Assembly (NCBI RefSeq): GCF_029227915.1
Contig: NC_079879.1
Span: 21,530,501-21,594,500, forward strand
Reading direction: 5' to 3'
From: Hydractinia symbiolongicarpus
Lineage: Eukaryota; Cnidaria; Hydrozoa; Anthoathecata; Hydractiniidae
DNA: 64,000 nucleotides
The notes under the pieces were generated by a model. It was given only the letters and a program-made list of their open reading frames with translations. It was not told the DNA's origin and did no database searches. A program made the position numbers and the translations under genes. This document shows, one piece after another, positions 27,001 to 39,800 of the stretch (the first letter of the stretch is position 1; each line of letters begins with the position of its first letter).

Positions 27001-27730
27001 AAAGTTAACAACAAACCCTTTTTTATTAATGACAGTCAAGTTTAGGTTTTTTTTTAACTAAAAGGAAAGAAAAAAGATCTGCTGAAACCACGCAAAGTTG
27101 TTTTTTTTTAAAAAAAGAGAGTTTGAACAAATTTTGAACCATTTTAAGAACCTTATCTTAATCCAAATTTTAATCCAGAGATTTACTTTTTTAAAAAAAG
27201 TATAATTGTTGAATGAAAAAAAATTAAAACCTCCAGCAGGAAGTAACAACCCGAACGATTCCTTGGATAAAGTGAATAGCCTTTGAATATAACCTTATAG
27301 CATAAAAGGTCACCATTCTTGCACAACAGCTCGTGTTAGCTAAGCGCTTTACACGGTGATTATTTTTCATTTGTTTATCTTTTATATAAACCACATGTTG
27401 TTGAACATCTGCCATATTGGTTCTTTGAGACTATATATATTTTATGCGTGTGTGTATATATTTAACATCAATTAACTTTGTAGAATTTTGCTTTATTTTG
27501 TAAATTCAATATAAGGAATATATAAATTTTGCAGAAAAGTGCGAAATTTTTTATCTCAGTTAAAAGTACAACAAACTGTTCTTATTCGATCTAGATTTAA
27601 CCCAGTCTTAAGGAGGTAGAGTGATTAGGGGTGGTAACCAAAATAAAGTTAAAGTGCTAGTATTTTTTATAAGCAGCAGATTTTTTAAGCAACTTTACTT
27701 CAATACTACTAAGTATAAGCAAAATTAGAT

Positions 27731-28082
27731 ACTAGTCGGTAGCCCGTGGAAAATTACACGGGTTCGCCCGTCCTTTATATTTACCCGTCGCAACAAAGTC
27801 GATAAAAATATATCGCATTTGATATTGGTGCGCTTTTTAAAAATTTCGTGTTTCGATTACGGCACGCGGCTTTCGCGGACGCACAGAAAAAATACGGCTA
27901 TTATTATAGAGACTAGGCGTTAACTCGTGGAATAATCCACGGGGTCGCCCGTGCCTTATATATTGCATTTCGTGTTTCCGTAACAGGAGTCGCTTTTGAC
28001 GCACGAACAGACAGACGGAATACGGCTTTGAGGTGCCATCTTGCGCAGAGACAGACATATGACGGCTATTATTAAAGAGATA
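27731..28082 (+). repeat. Two head-to-tail CCCGTG-hairpin repeats
   Basis: Copy 2 runs 27731-27911 and copy 3 runs 27912-28082; both begin 'actag' and end in 'attatta.aga'. Each has the hairpin (CCCGTG/CACGGG, or a weaker CTCGTG/CACGGG version) followed by 'tcgcccgt.cttata'. Their head-to-tail junction, with copy 3 starting in the last bases of copy 2, suggests insertion at the 3' end of an older copy. The minus-strand open frame here has no support. Confidence 0.75.
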
Positions 28083-29008
28083 AAGAAAATCTTCGGGTTT
28101 TTTTATCCCGACTTATAACCAAATGACAACGTACTCTGGTTTTGGGTAAGCATTTGACATAACCTAACAACTGCGCTTATACGCATATTTTTAAAGCTTT
28201 TTTGTTATCTTAATAATGTTACAACTTTGTGCTAAGCAATTAGGTAATTCCCAGGGCGTGCTGGGGTTCCTGTATTCAGTCGGTTCCGTACAATATAAAA
28301 AGCCTAATAAGCCCTGAAGACCAAGTTGCTAACAACTGAAGGGGTTTGTGACTACTCAAGTGCTGGTTGAAAAATACAGATGCTTCTGAAAAAAACATGG
28401 TGATTTCATACGAAAGAGTTACGGAAGTTGTCTAGGAATTCGTACATTTATAAGTTTGAAAGTTTTTGAAAGTTCTACTAATTAACCATCGTCCCCAGGA
28501 TTTTTAGCTTTTTTTGATATAACAAATAACGAGGAAAAATGACGGCGAAAAATAGTATTTTTATATCAAAAATGCAAAAAAACCCTAGGGAGAAGGGTGC
28601 TACTTTATGCACAAACCAGCTCTGGGTGAGGTAGGCGTTATGAACATACAAGGTAATTAATCACTCTATAGTGACAAGGTTATTAGCTATGACAGGGTTA
28701 AAAAGTTCAATGATTCATTTGCGAAATTTCAAAGTCCAAATAACAATTGTTGTATTAGCATCTTAATTTGACAACCCTCTTTATTTGTGCTGGTAGTGTT
28801 GTCTTTGTTACGAAGAGTTCTAAGTGAAACAAATTAAAAGTTATTGACTACAATCCCTCATAAATTTTATAAAGATAAGGTGGTAAATTTTAGAGTTCGT
28901 ATCTTGTAGAGTATGCAAGCTTTTACTTTAATACATTGCACTTTTGATTAAAAAAATCTACCGCGAAGTTGGGTTCTTTTGCTAAATCCAAACACTAAAA
29001 ATGTTTAA
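28083..29008. other. Gene-free stretch
   Basis: No exon or RNA gene is seen. It contains loosely related 'cgtccccaggatttttagc' and 'ccctagggagaagg' segments near 28490-28600 that may be an eroded inverted-repeat MITE. Confidence 0.35.
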
Positions 29009-29129
29009 AGCATGTTGTTGTCCCGCAGTGCTAAAAAATTAAGCATGTTGTTGTCCCGCAGTGCTAAAAAATTAAGCATGTTGTTGTCCCGCAGTGCTAA
29101 AAAATTAAGCATGTTGTTGTCCCGCAGTA
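29009..29129. repeat. 33-bp minisatellite, about 3.7 exact copies
   Basis: The unit starting 'agcatgttgttgtcccgcag' begins at 29009, 29042, 29075 and 29108 with period 33 and no mismatch in the three full units. The lack of divergence implies a recent expansion. Confidence 0.95.
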
Positions 29130-30419
29130 CTACAACTCAAATAAGTAAACGGTGCTAAATGTAATTTTAAAAACTGCCTTTTCAAGGGTGGGTGCAATAT
29201 GGGGAAAAAAGGGTGTGTTCGAGCGTCGAGTATAGTATCATCTGGCCGCTCCTGCGTTGTTTAGATAAATATGTCCCTGAGTAGGGTGGATAAGTAAAAA
29301 TGCAGCAGTATTACGGAAATTGCTCTGGGAAAAGATCTGGTGGTTGTGAAATTTGAGAAATAATTGCCCACCAGCTGTAAAAGAACTAAGTGAAAAAGGA
29401 ACTAACTAACAACAACAACAACAACAGCAACAAAACGATCAGTGCGTCAGACGTTATTCAGAGTTCAAATTTCCAAACAATAATAGTTCCTTTATAGAGA
29501 TTAGAGGATTATTATTGATCTAGAGGAATATCTGGCAATGTTTGAGCTGGTTTTCATAATTTGAATTCACCAGCTTTAAGCGCTCTAGCAGGAAATCCAG
29601 CTAAATAAAAACGGAAAATCTTTTTAATGAATAAAAAGAACGGTATTGTTAATTAGAAAGAGCCAGCATTTAAGTTTGCCACCCTCTCTCCCTCCTGGGG
29701 GCTGAAAAAGCTTTTAAGGCAAACAATGTTATAAATTAGTTCCCGCACTATTGTTCCTTACTTTATACACATATCAAACGCTCGAATAACTTTGTTATGA
29801 TATATTCCCGCGCAAATCACAAGGGAAATTTGTCAGTTGTATAAATATGTTTCTATTTTAAATAATATATACATAACGGACACTCCATAATTTACATAAT
29901 GTAAAAATATTATTCCAAATTTGGACGGGGAATCGATACAATGTTTGTTATACAATATAATAAAAATATATATAATATAGTCGATCAATCTTTTCTAACA
30001 TTTTTTTTTCAAATATAAGCACTAGAACTGTTTCCCATTGTGCTACAAGAGACACACACAGAGAAAACACCTTTCAACTCCATTGGGGTATTTTAATCAG
30101 CCTATTTGGGAAATTAGTGAGAAAAAATCCACACACCTGGTTCTCACGTTCTACTAACACACTACTGCACAAAGACGGTAAATGACGAGATAATTTTACC
30201 AGTGACTTGGAAACCAGGATTTGCAGATAAGAGAGGAAAATTAGAAGAGCTATTAATATCTTTATATCAAGTGAATTGGTTTAGGTCGTAAAAATAATTG
30301 ACCTTATCCATATGTAAACAAACTTTGCAAAGAAAGAAAATTTTTAACAAAACATTGAATATATACATAACATAATATTACTTTGGACAAAAAATATACA
30401 AAAAAAAATTTAAAAAAAA
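29130..30419. other. Gene-free stretch downstream of the 259-aa ORF
   Basis: Contains a short (AAC)n run near 29408-29435 and AT-rich DNA. It would include the 3' UTR of the minus-strand ORF at 30420-31199. Confidence 0.35.
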
Positions 30420-31199
30420 TTATTGTTTAATATTTTGATGTACAGTAGCCCGAGGTATGGTTATAGGAACAAAAAGTTTTTCTTTCTTAACTGAACACTT
30501 CTGAAGCGAATTACGCATCTTTTTCATACTAATGCAGGGTCGTTTTATTCTGAAAAAATTGTCGTTTTTTTCGCATGGGTTTAAAAATTCAGCGGAGGAT
30601 CTTTTTCTTGTATTATTTTTTAAGCGCTGGCTGTGTTCTCTCTCAACGACGCAAGCGTGAATTAGCGACAATTCTGTTTCACTATCACTTATATCAGCTT
30701 CCTCACTGTCGTTGCCTGGAAAGCAGTGGGGAACATTATTCGTGACTCTAGGTCCATCTGAATGATTCAAAATCTCCTCAACTTCTCTATTCTCTTCTGT
30801 GTTTTCAACATCTTCAAAGCTCAAGTTTTCGGCACAATGATCAGGGGAAAGAAAATCATTGACATTATTTTCCCCGCTGTTGTTATATGAGCGGAAAACG
30901 TTTTGGAATTTAATAATATTTTTCTCTTGCGTTTGAGATTTGTTCCAAAATTCCGAGCAGTCTTTCGGTTTATTCTTGTTATTTTTATACGAGAAAGTAA
31001 TATTCTGTGAAAAATTTAATGAGTCGAATGATGGCTTTGACCAGTTATCAAGATTTGTTCTATACGAAAAAGTTGGTTTATAACTACAATGCAAAAATTC
31101 TTCGAACGTAGGACTGTATCGAATGTCATCTTGCAAACTCTGGGTGTAAAATATCTTCGTTAAATAATCTACACAAGTTAAACCAGAAGCAATCGCCAT
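30420..31199 (-). CDS. Unrecognised 259-aa protein, probably single coding exon
   Basis: I do not recognise this protein. It is the longest open frame outside the LINEs, and its composition is not that of a simple repeat. It is rich in Asn, Ser, Glu and Lys and looks largely disordered. The N-terminal third is aromatic-rich (YLTKIFYTQS, YSPTFEEFLHCSY), the middle is acidic (about residues 125-180, with DSEEADISDSETELS), and the C-terminal third is basic with possible nuclear localisation clusters (NNTRKRSS, RIKRPC). A good splice acceptor (TTATTTTTGCAG) ends one base before the ATG on the minus strand, so a 5' exon upstream of 31200 is likely; it may be non-coding or may extend the protein. 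A nuclear regulatory role is only a guess. Confidence 0.5.
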   Translation of the reverse strand: MAIASGLTCVDYLTKIFYTQSLQDDIRYSPTFEEFLHCSYKPTFSYRTNLDNWSKPSFDSLNFSQNITFSYKNNKNKPKDCSEFWNKSQTQEKNIIKFQNVFRSYNNSGENNVNDFLSPDHCAENLSFEDVENTEENREVEEILNHSDGPRVTNNVPHCFPGNDSEEADISDSETELSLIHACVVEREHSQRLKNNTRKRSSAEFLNPCEKNDNFFRIKRPCISMKKMRNSLQKCSVKKEKLFVPITIPRATVHQNIKQ

Positions 31200-33925
31200 G
31201 CTGCAAAAATAATTATAAAACTTTTCTCAACTTTTTTCGACTTGTAGTAAATATCTCTCCAATTCTTTTATCACGACATGAAGTGACCCACAATTAACAC
31301 GAGCTGTATTAATATTTTATCTTTATTATTATTTTATTTTTAATTATATTTGTACATAAAGCTAAATAAAAAGATAAACATTGCATCTCGAGATCGTGAA
31401 CAACGTGTCTTTCAAAAAGCGATACACAAACATATACTTTCTTTCTGTCGGTTTTTTCAAGTATAGTGTGTTTATATGCTTAGAAAACAAAAATTATATT
31501 AGCATTCACGTCAATAATACCTCATCTCAAATGGGTAAAATTATTAGCAACATATATAATACAACAACTTATTAATTGGCATGCAAATTTGTGTCCATTT
31601 AATTTCGAAGAACATTTAAAGGGGTATGCCTGTAATGATATCCGGGGGTAAAATAAAATAAAAATCTCTAAGTAAAAAAAATTAATAATAATAATAAATA
31701 TATTTATAAATAATGAACACGTATAAAATTTAAATTAAACGGATCCTGATATTTTAAATGAAGAATAAAAGTCGTGTGTTATATACTTTTGTATATAAAA
31801 AATCAAAACCACCCCCTGTCTATCATAATAATCCTGAAATGGATGAGTGGGTTTTTAACTTTCTTTTTTTGTACCTCAAGCATGCATGTTACCTTTGAAA
31901 TCATGGCTAAAGTTCTTTTCTGACAGGTGTCTTGCTCATTCAAACTGTGAGAGAACTGTTATCTTATGTCGGTACCTTTATGTATAAAATTCTTTGTTTT
32001 GCTGCTAAAGAAAAAAAGTAGAAAAAAATGAATGAATGATCAACTTTTACTAGTGTTAGGCCTGAACTTTTGAGCTTTTATTTTATACTGTCACTAAAAT
32101 GGAAAGTGTATGTTTTAGCTCCACCATCCTAAATAAGCAAAATAATTAACAAATAAAACAAACAAATCAAACGTAAACAATAAATAATTAAATAAATAAA
32201 TAAATAAATAAACAAAATAACAAAACTTAATAACCGGTTCTGTTTTTAAATCGGGACAACAGGCGCTAGGAAAGAAATTGGAAACTTACACAACCTGGTT
32301 TTATGGGATTGCAACTTTGTGTAATATTTGGTGGCGGGGAAATACCACCTACAACTGTACGTATGACGCCACAAGAGCCATGTGTATTATTTCCTATCCC
32401 CTCCAATATTTTAACGGAAGGATTAAATAGGTTGTATTCATTTTTATTAATTTGATAATTATTAGAAGTGCGTAATATGGATATAAAAAAAGTGCAAAGC
32501 AATGACGTCGACCGATAAAAAAATTAAAATATATTTGAGTTGTAATATTAGACTGGGTAATCTAATGCTTATATAATATATTATTATATATATTATATAT
32601 ATTTTTTATTGGTTATTAGCCTTTTTCACATTTTTTAACAAATTTAGAATAAAGTATTGGTCGATTTTTCAACAATCACCTAACAATTACTTTAAGAATT
32701 ATTTAAAGTTCAGGATGGAGATATTTTAGGAATCATTTAAATCAAAAATCCTCATTCATAAAAACATGTGCAAATATACGTCATGTTACCCACCTCACAC
32801 TGAAAGATTCTCTCTACACATTAACAGTGCGGAGGCGCTAAAAACTATTATAGAAATATAAACACGACACATAAAATCTGACCTGAAGCTATCTGTTCTT
32901 TTTATCAAGCCTTTTTAAGGTCGATTTGTTCTTATTTTTCTTTTAAAGTACGAACGAAAATTATGAATTCTTTTATTATATTTTCACAAAATATATGTGT
33001 TTATAAAAGAAAAATAAAGATATTTATAAAAATAGTTTTATATTGGTAAGAATCAAGCCTTTATTAATATTTCGCATATTTTGTTGTTGGTTAAAAAAGA
33101 AGCGGCCACAAGCAAAAACGAAAAATTCGCATCCTGTATTGTTCTTATATTATGGCAAAATTAGGACTTTGGTTGGTCTATGTTTTGAAAAAGGTTTGAT
33201 TCTGAAGCTCTTCTCATCATATTATTATTTTTCGGCGAAATCTGTAAGGCTCGTGTTCTGACAAAAGAAGCATGTAATTCAATAGATTTTAAATTTAGAG
33301 GGACGAGTGTCTTGTTGTTTTTAGCATTACCAATGCAAACATTTCTAGCTACCTCAATATTTTTATTCGCTCTAGTGTATGAAATTATATACTAATCATC
33401 AGAGTTCATCGACAATGGCTCGCCGTAGTAACGTTTAAAATACCAACTGTTAGTTTTTCATGCATGTATGAAAATTTAAAAAATAACATTTTGTGGTGTG
33501 TTAAAACTTTGTTAGATGATGATGATGATTTTGTCTCAATAAGTTTAGTCAAATGTGACATACTACAAATTCCAAAAATTAGGAATATCATTTTCCACCT
33601 TGAAAAGGGTGAGACCTATTTTCACATAAACTGCAATTTACCCAGGATAGCTTCTTTAGTTCCTAATGATACTCTTATCAATGAGGGTCCTGCGAAGAGA
33701 GTTATATTGCATTTAAAGCTCCTATTTGTGTTACAAAAGACGTGTAACCAGACAACCTCCTGAGATATCATTCCTATTCTCAAGCTCAACGCAAAGCAGA
33801 AGTAATAGATTTACTTTTCTATAGTCTCTGGCATAACTTGCCGACGATTGAACCACGTCATCAACCTCGTTTCCAGGGCATTCTTAAAAATTGAGAAAAT
33901 TGTTGACCACTAGGGGCTACAAGAA
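31200..33925. other. AT-rich stretch with microsatellites
   Basis: No supported gene. It includes (AAAT)n at about 32178-32216 and an AT palindromic tract near 32570-32605. The 5' exon and promoter of the 259-aa ORF would lie at its left end, but I could not identify them. Confidence 0.35.
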
Positions 33926-33927
33926 CC

Positions 33928-34000
33928 TAGGGATGGTTGCCACGATATTATTCCACACTGGAAGCGAACGCTCTACCACAGGGCCACCAAGACAATAAGG
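33928..34000 (-). repeat. tRNA-derived SINE head fragment
   Basis: On the minus strand 'ggtggccctgtggtagagcg' looks like the 5' half of a tRNA with an A box (TGTGGTAGAGCG), then an anticodon-arm-like part ending in a degraded B box (CTAGGTTC near 33925). Clover pairing is incomplete, so this is a SINE head rather than a working tRNA gene. Confidence 0.5.
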
Positions 34001-35055
34001 GTAGACAGGCTTGAAGTCTCTTCGAACCTCATTCTAGTACAGTGGTGTAGTAATGAATTTATAATTTAAGGTTCATACATTCCAGTCGGACGTAACCCTG
34101 GTGCAAACCTGGTATTGTATTCACGTCGCATTTACACGATTTGTGCCGTGGAAATTTGCCAACAAACCTGAATACGAAATAGCGAAACAAACATGGTTTT
34201 TCTTAGACGAGTTTAAAATTTATCACTAGGCTAATGAAAGAAAATGTTAGCAAGTTATGCTTATAGTTTGACCGAACAGGACATCCTGCTAATTTATTTT
34301 TTTAGTCAAAAAATGAGCCCTACCATGAAATATTTAAATTCTACCTATAATATGAACAGTCTAAAACATTTAAAGTTATTTGTGAAATACCTTAATCATT
34401 TTCGCAATATAAGTGTAGTAAAAAGTCACAAAATTTTGTACGCTTCCTCAACAAAAGAATTTTTTCAACTTTTTTATTGACCTTTTCTAGCTAATTCAGA
34501 TTAACCTTCAGAGAAATAAGACAAGATAAATTTTTTTTTTAATTGGCTGTGAAATTGTTTTGGTTCCGTTTTGTCAGTTGTTAACCACACTGGTTAACCC
34601 CCGTCAAAAACTCCCCAGCAAGGCCAAAATCACAGAAATGAGTAAACATTTTCTTTCACAATCAACCCTACCTGCGAGTAATTGACTCTCCCCAGTCTTC
34701 TTTATCTTTACAACTCTGTCCTTGGGGCTCTTCAGGTTCCGCTGTCCGTATGACAAATCTGAAGAGGTTGCTTTTCTTGCCAATTTATTTTTATTTTGGT
34801 GTAAAAAAAGTTATTTTAACCCATCGTAATTACATTTAAATTCGATCTGTTATTACTTGAAATTTAAAATGTTGTATGAGCCACAAAACAAACAGCCGGC
34901 GTACATAATTTGTGAGTCATTTTAGAACACATGGCTTTTGATATGTTTTATCTCTAATGAATGTTTTATAGATTTGCAATGTTTAAATGGGCATTTAATT
35001 ACATGCATGTATTGTTTTTTCACACAACACCCTATGTGACATTATTTTTTAAAAG
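34001..35055. other. Gene-free stretch
   Basis: No supported exon, RNA gene or recognised repeat; AT-rich with short open frames only. Confidence 0.35.
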
Positions 35056-35073
35056 ATAAAATAAATAAATACA

Positions 35074-35128
<55 letters not shown>

Positions 35129-35192
35129 ATACATAAATAAACAAACAAACAAACAAACAAACAAACAAACAAACAAACAAACAAACAAACAA
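35056..35192. repeat. Compound microsatellite (AAAT)n-(AAAC)n
   Basis: About 85 bp of AAAT units runs into about 50 bp of AAAC units without a break, a common compound tetranucleotide array. Confidence 0.95.
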
Positions 35193-36899
35193 GTAAATAC
35201 GTGTGCGATTAAATAACAATCTTTATTTCTGGAGTCCTTAATTTTGCCTTTTTTAATAATTTGTATTTAATGCATTGTTGGTTGCTGTAATAACGGTTCA
35301 AGGGTAAAGAGACTCTGGGGACGAGGGTGACCAAAAGTTTTGTATGCATAATAAGAGTGGTCATTCAAAATTTCAAATTCCTGGCTTCGCTACTACCAGT
35401 TTAAAGGTAATAAAGATTAGACATCAACACCTCGTCTCAAGAGCTTTTCCTGTTTATAACATTCTCGGAACAACAACATAAAAAAACATTCCATAAAATA
35501 TTCCATAAAATTGCGGATTAGCCCTTCAGGAAGAGCTTACACGCAGATTACAGAGAAAATACTTTGCACTACCAAACACTAGGGTATAACTATGTATAAT
35601 AACTTATCACATCTTAAAATTTCTTCAAGATAAGAAGAGCTGAGGTCGGTTTTCATAAACGTAAAAATCGTTGAGTAACATCTGTACAACTCAAGTTTTT
35701 TGGAAACAAGTGTTATACAACAAAGTGACACGACAACAAATGTTTGTAGAGGCTTTTACACCAGTTGCGCACGATAAAATGGAATCTAAGCTTTGCGTGA
35801 TTTTTACCTTGTTTTTTTCACGAAAATCCGCGGCGTTAAATTTCCACGAAAATTTTCAAAACTGAACGTCCGTGAATTGAAAATGTCGTGAAAATTTATA
35901 TTTATAATATTACACTAAATTAATAAACGCAAAATGAGGTAACCATCGTTAAAATTGTCTAGATAATTATTATAATTATTTTTTATAGTTAAGATGAAAT
36001 GGTTAGCAAGAAAGCACACAATAAAATAGTTACAAAAGCTTAAGTCATGGATACATATACTGCAACACTTTTAAACAGATTCCTTAAAAAACCCAAGAAT
36101 TTTGCCATTAAAAGCAAATTTATCAGATATTCTTTGTTAACTTTATAAAATTGCGAGTTTGAATGCAAAGTATGAAATTTATTAACATGCTAATAATAGG
36201 CGTTGTCTTTTTATCCCCAACACACAGACGGAACACATACAAGAACACAGACAGGAACACAGACAAGAGAACACATGACAAATACAATAAAAAGGACAGG
36301 CGAATTCATGGATTCGTGCACTGGCTTGTAATACACGTTTGCCGAATTACATGTTTTTTTTAAAAATTTAGAATTTTGATATTTTGACTTTAAGATCATA
36401 TTCAACATTATTGAATCGGTGAGTTTTTTAACTTTCCGACATGTGAAAATGCTGTTGTGGTGTATTAATGTTTTTAATTTGTGCACTTGCACTAATAATC
36501 ATTGGTCAGAGGTCAATCAATGTTTCTTCTTTGTATGAATCTGAAGATTTCACATAAAGTTTCAGGTGAGGATTTCAAAAATCACATTAAGTTTGTTTGA
36601 AAGTTATTATTTTCACCATAGTTAAAACATACAAAATCGTTATTTCTTTTAAAAGTTGAATTATATCTTCTGTGTGCAGTGGCATTACTCAGACAAAAAT
36701 CTGTATTCGGTTTCTTTTATACTTAATCAGGTAATATCAGACACAAACTGCATGCAAACTTAATGATCCAAAAAACTTGTTATGAAAAACGTTAGCTTCT
36801 TAACGCTACTTTAATACTGTCACTGAAATGGGGTAATGCAAAGTTTAAATTGTCCCACTTAAACATTTACAATTATGTACAAACATGACTCTGCCGGGC
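35193..36899. other. Gene-free stretch 3' of the SR gene
   Basis: Includes a fragment of the GGGGACGAG MITE (about 35285-35335) and a short run of 'acacagacaggaac' units near 36225-36270. The right end is the 3' UTR of the SR gene; a variant poly(A) signal ATTAAA lies on the minus strand at 36810-36815. Confidence 0.4.
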
Positions 36900-39800
36900 T
36901 TATTCGTCTTCCGCTTCTTCGTCGCCATTTTGCGTCGGAGAAGCTTTCCCAGCACTACGCCTACTGCTACGGCGAGTTGTCCGTGTTGGCGGTGTTCTCT
37001 TTGCTCGAGCGCGTTTTTCAGTTGCATTGTGTTCTTCTTCATCACCTTCTTCATCATCATCTTGATTTTCTTCCTCCGCTTGATCTTTTTCTATATTTTC
37101 GTCGACTTGCTTTTTCTCACTTGTCTCTTCTTTTTGTTCGACGCTCGAATTATTTTCTACAGGTTCGCCATCTTGAGATTCGTCCTCATCCACCTCAACT
37201 TCTTCTTCAATAACCTCTTCGACAATTTCTTCAACTTCTTCCACATCTTCGTCATCCTCCTCCAGTTTTTTATCACCGTCTTGCTTCTTTGCAGCATCTG
37301 TTTCCATAGCGACATCATCACTCTTGTGACTTTTTGAAGCGTCGTCATTACCTTCAGCTTCACCGTCAGATTCAGAATCAGAGCCGCCGTCTCCACCAGC
37401 TTCTTTACGACGACGTTCTTTTTTCTGTTTGACACTTCGTTCGGCTTCTTCGAACTCCTCGTCGTCGCTTTTTTCATCTTTTTTTGATCGTTCGTCATCA
37501 GAACCTTCGTCTGAGCCTGATTTAGAAGCTGAGCGGCGCCGACGTTTTCTAAACAGCGAGCAAGAAAAACGTTACAGGACCAGACACGCAACCAGTTTAG
37601 ACCCTTTTGTGAGTGTGAAAATCTTCGTAAGATAAACTTTTAAACTACGAAGAATCAATAGGCAATAAGAATTAATGCGATAAGCGCTTGCCAATTGAAT
37701 TTTTTTATAAATTTAATATTAGTTTGTGAAAGTTTCTTCGACTACAGTAAGTTTAAAAGATTACATTTGAAATTTTAGTTGCGAATTGTATGATCTTTAG
37801 GGAAGTACCTTTCAGGTGTTCTGGAATCTGAGCGTGAACGCGACCTTGATCTTGAATCTGAACGGGAACGGCTTCGACGAGATCTGCGTGATTCCTCCTA
37901 AAAACACAAGTTAAATAAAAACAACGACAACAACAACAAAAACAACAACAACAATATATATTTACTATTACATCATCATCATCAACAACAACAACAAGTC
38001 AAATAACAACAACTCAAACAACAACAAGAAAACAACAACAACAACAGCATTAACACCAACAAAAATGTATATTCACTGCATCAACTTACAATTTCTAACT
38101 TTATTGGCTTGCCATTGATTTCTAGTCCATCTAACTTTTTTAATGCTCGTTCCATGTCTTTCCTGGATGCAAACTCGACAATCCTTAATGAAAAAATACA
38201 TGCATATTCTGGCTAAGCGGCTTTGATGAGTTAGGATACAAGAAACACACAAAAGTATTCGTTGTAATTTCTGATTGGATACAATTAACCGCAACAGAAT
38301 TAACTTACCCCTCTCCAACTCTTTTTCGGTGTGCATCAGAGTAAAATACTTCACCAGCCTTTTCCATCACAGCTTTAAGATCCTAGAACAAAGAAACACC
38401 ATAGAATCAAAGGGAGAGGCTGTTCGGTGTTTTAAACAACTTATAAATTACAAAGTTATGCGTAATTTTTCTTGTAGTGGGAGTTTCTAACTAGACGTAA
38501 CAAAAAATCTTTTGCTAGATTTTTTACTTTCACGTGAAATGTACATATGTTTTTTGGTTGCTCCCACGGTTCACTTACCTGACCTTGCGATGAACAATCT
38601 AAATAATTTACGCGTCTTCTTTCGGTCATCTCATCATACGCGAATACAATCGACGTATATATTTTCGGGGAAGCAAATGCGACAATACCCAAACCCTCAA
38701 GCCGTTCGACAAGGTTAAACATCAATTTTTATAAATTGGACTTTTTTGGAAATCGAAACAAACATCTTTTTCTCGAAATCGAAATTCAATCGACATCGCG
38801 GATAATACTCGACAAGTCGATCGGACTGCAACAATTCGATCGATTTTTTCGACATTACCATACGAATGGTGTATATTCGCAAATCGAGACCGTCTTGTTC
38901 GATCGCAAGTATCGACAGACATTTTCGCTTAGTTAAACTACGAGCTGTAAAGAAAGATACGTAATTTATAAACAGACCAAAGTTACGATAATTTCCCGTT
39001 TAAGCTTTAAAGCTTCAGTTTTTAAGAAAAGACAAAAACAATTGAATAAAAAATCCCATCAATACAAGAAATAGTATTTACGCACGTGACTATCGCATCG
39101 AGTTGACAAATTTGTAACACTTAGTTTGTAATCACTTCTCAAAGGCGGAGATCGTCGGCTACCGTAACTCCTATGAAAAAATATACTAATAAAAGAAAAG
39201 CATCTAATTCAAGTCAACATTCGGCAATTGCCGACGCGAATGCCGACGCATTATTAAAGCAACCATGTACATGAAAATTACAATGGGAAAAGATTGCCGT
39301 TGTAAAAAATTAATCAAACAACATACTGAAGAAGAAACATTCGCGCCTCACAAAAAACGCAAAATTAAGGAAAATAACTTTCGTCAATGGACTCTTGAGA
39401 ATGAGCATTTTATTAACTTTTTGTAAATTCGGGATACGCATAGGTTTTGACTATTATTTGCTCCAGGAGTTTTCGAAATAGCGTTTAAAGTTACCATAAT
39501 ACCAACAACGAAAAACAACAGGTGATATATAGGAAATTTTCTCATCCCCTAAAAGAATTTACATTAAAAAACCGCGAAAATTATACCTTATTATTTTTAG
39601 TTTGTGTAAACTCAGCTTTAATATTGGTCGCGAAAATCAATAACGCAACAACATGGGCTCATATTTTTATTGCCACAGTTTTGTACCTGTAAAATGTACG
39701 AATTTTATGCTCGCTTTATCAATAAAAATAAATTCTTTTTGAGCTGAATAATTACATATTCGACTTTTAGTGTGAAGAAAGAATGAATCCTAGTCTTCTC

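Noticed and set aside
27837-28058. 73-aa minus-strand frame with GRPRGLFHELT
   Set aside because: Lies wholly within two CCCGTG-hairpin repeats.
29009-29129. CRISPR-like array of regular repeats
   Set aside because: Units are directly contiguous with no unique spacers, and the context is eukaryotic.
33928-34000. Possible tRNA gene on the minus strand
   Set aside because: Only the 5' half looks like a tRNA; B box and acceptor stem are degraded.
36875-37337. Plus-strand frames of 112 and 150 aa, very rich in Phe and Leu
   Set aside because: Antisense of the acidic last exon of the SR gene (GAA/GAG codons read as TTC/CTC).
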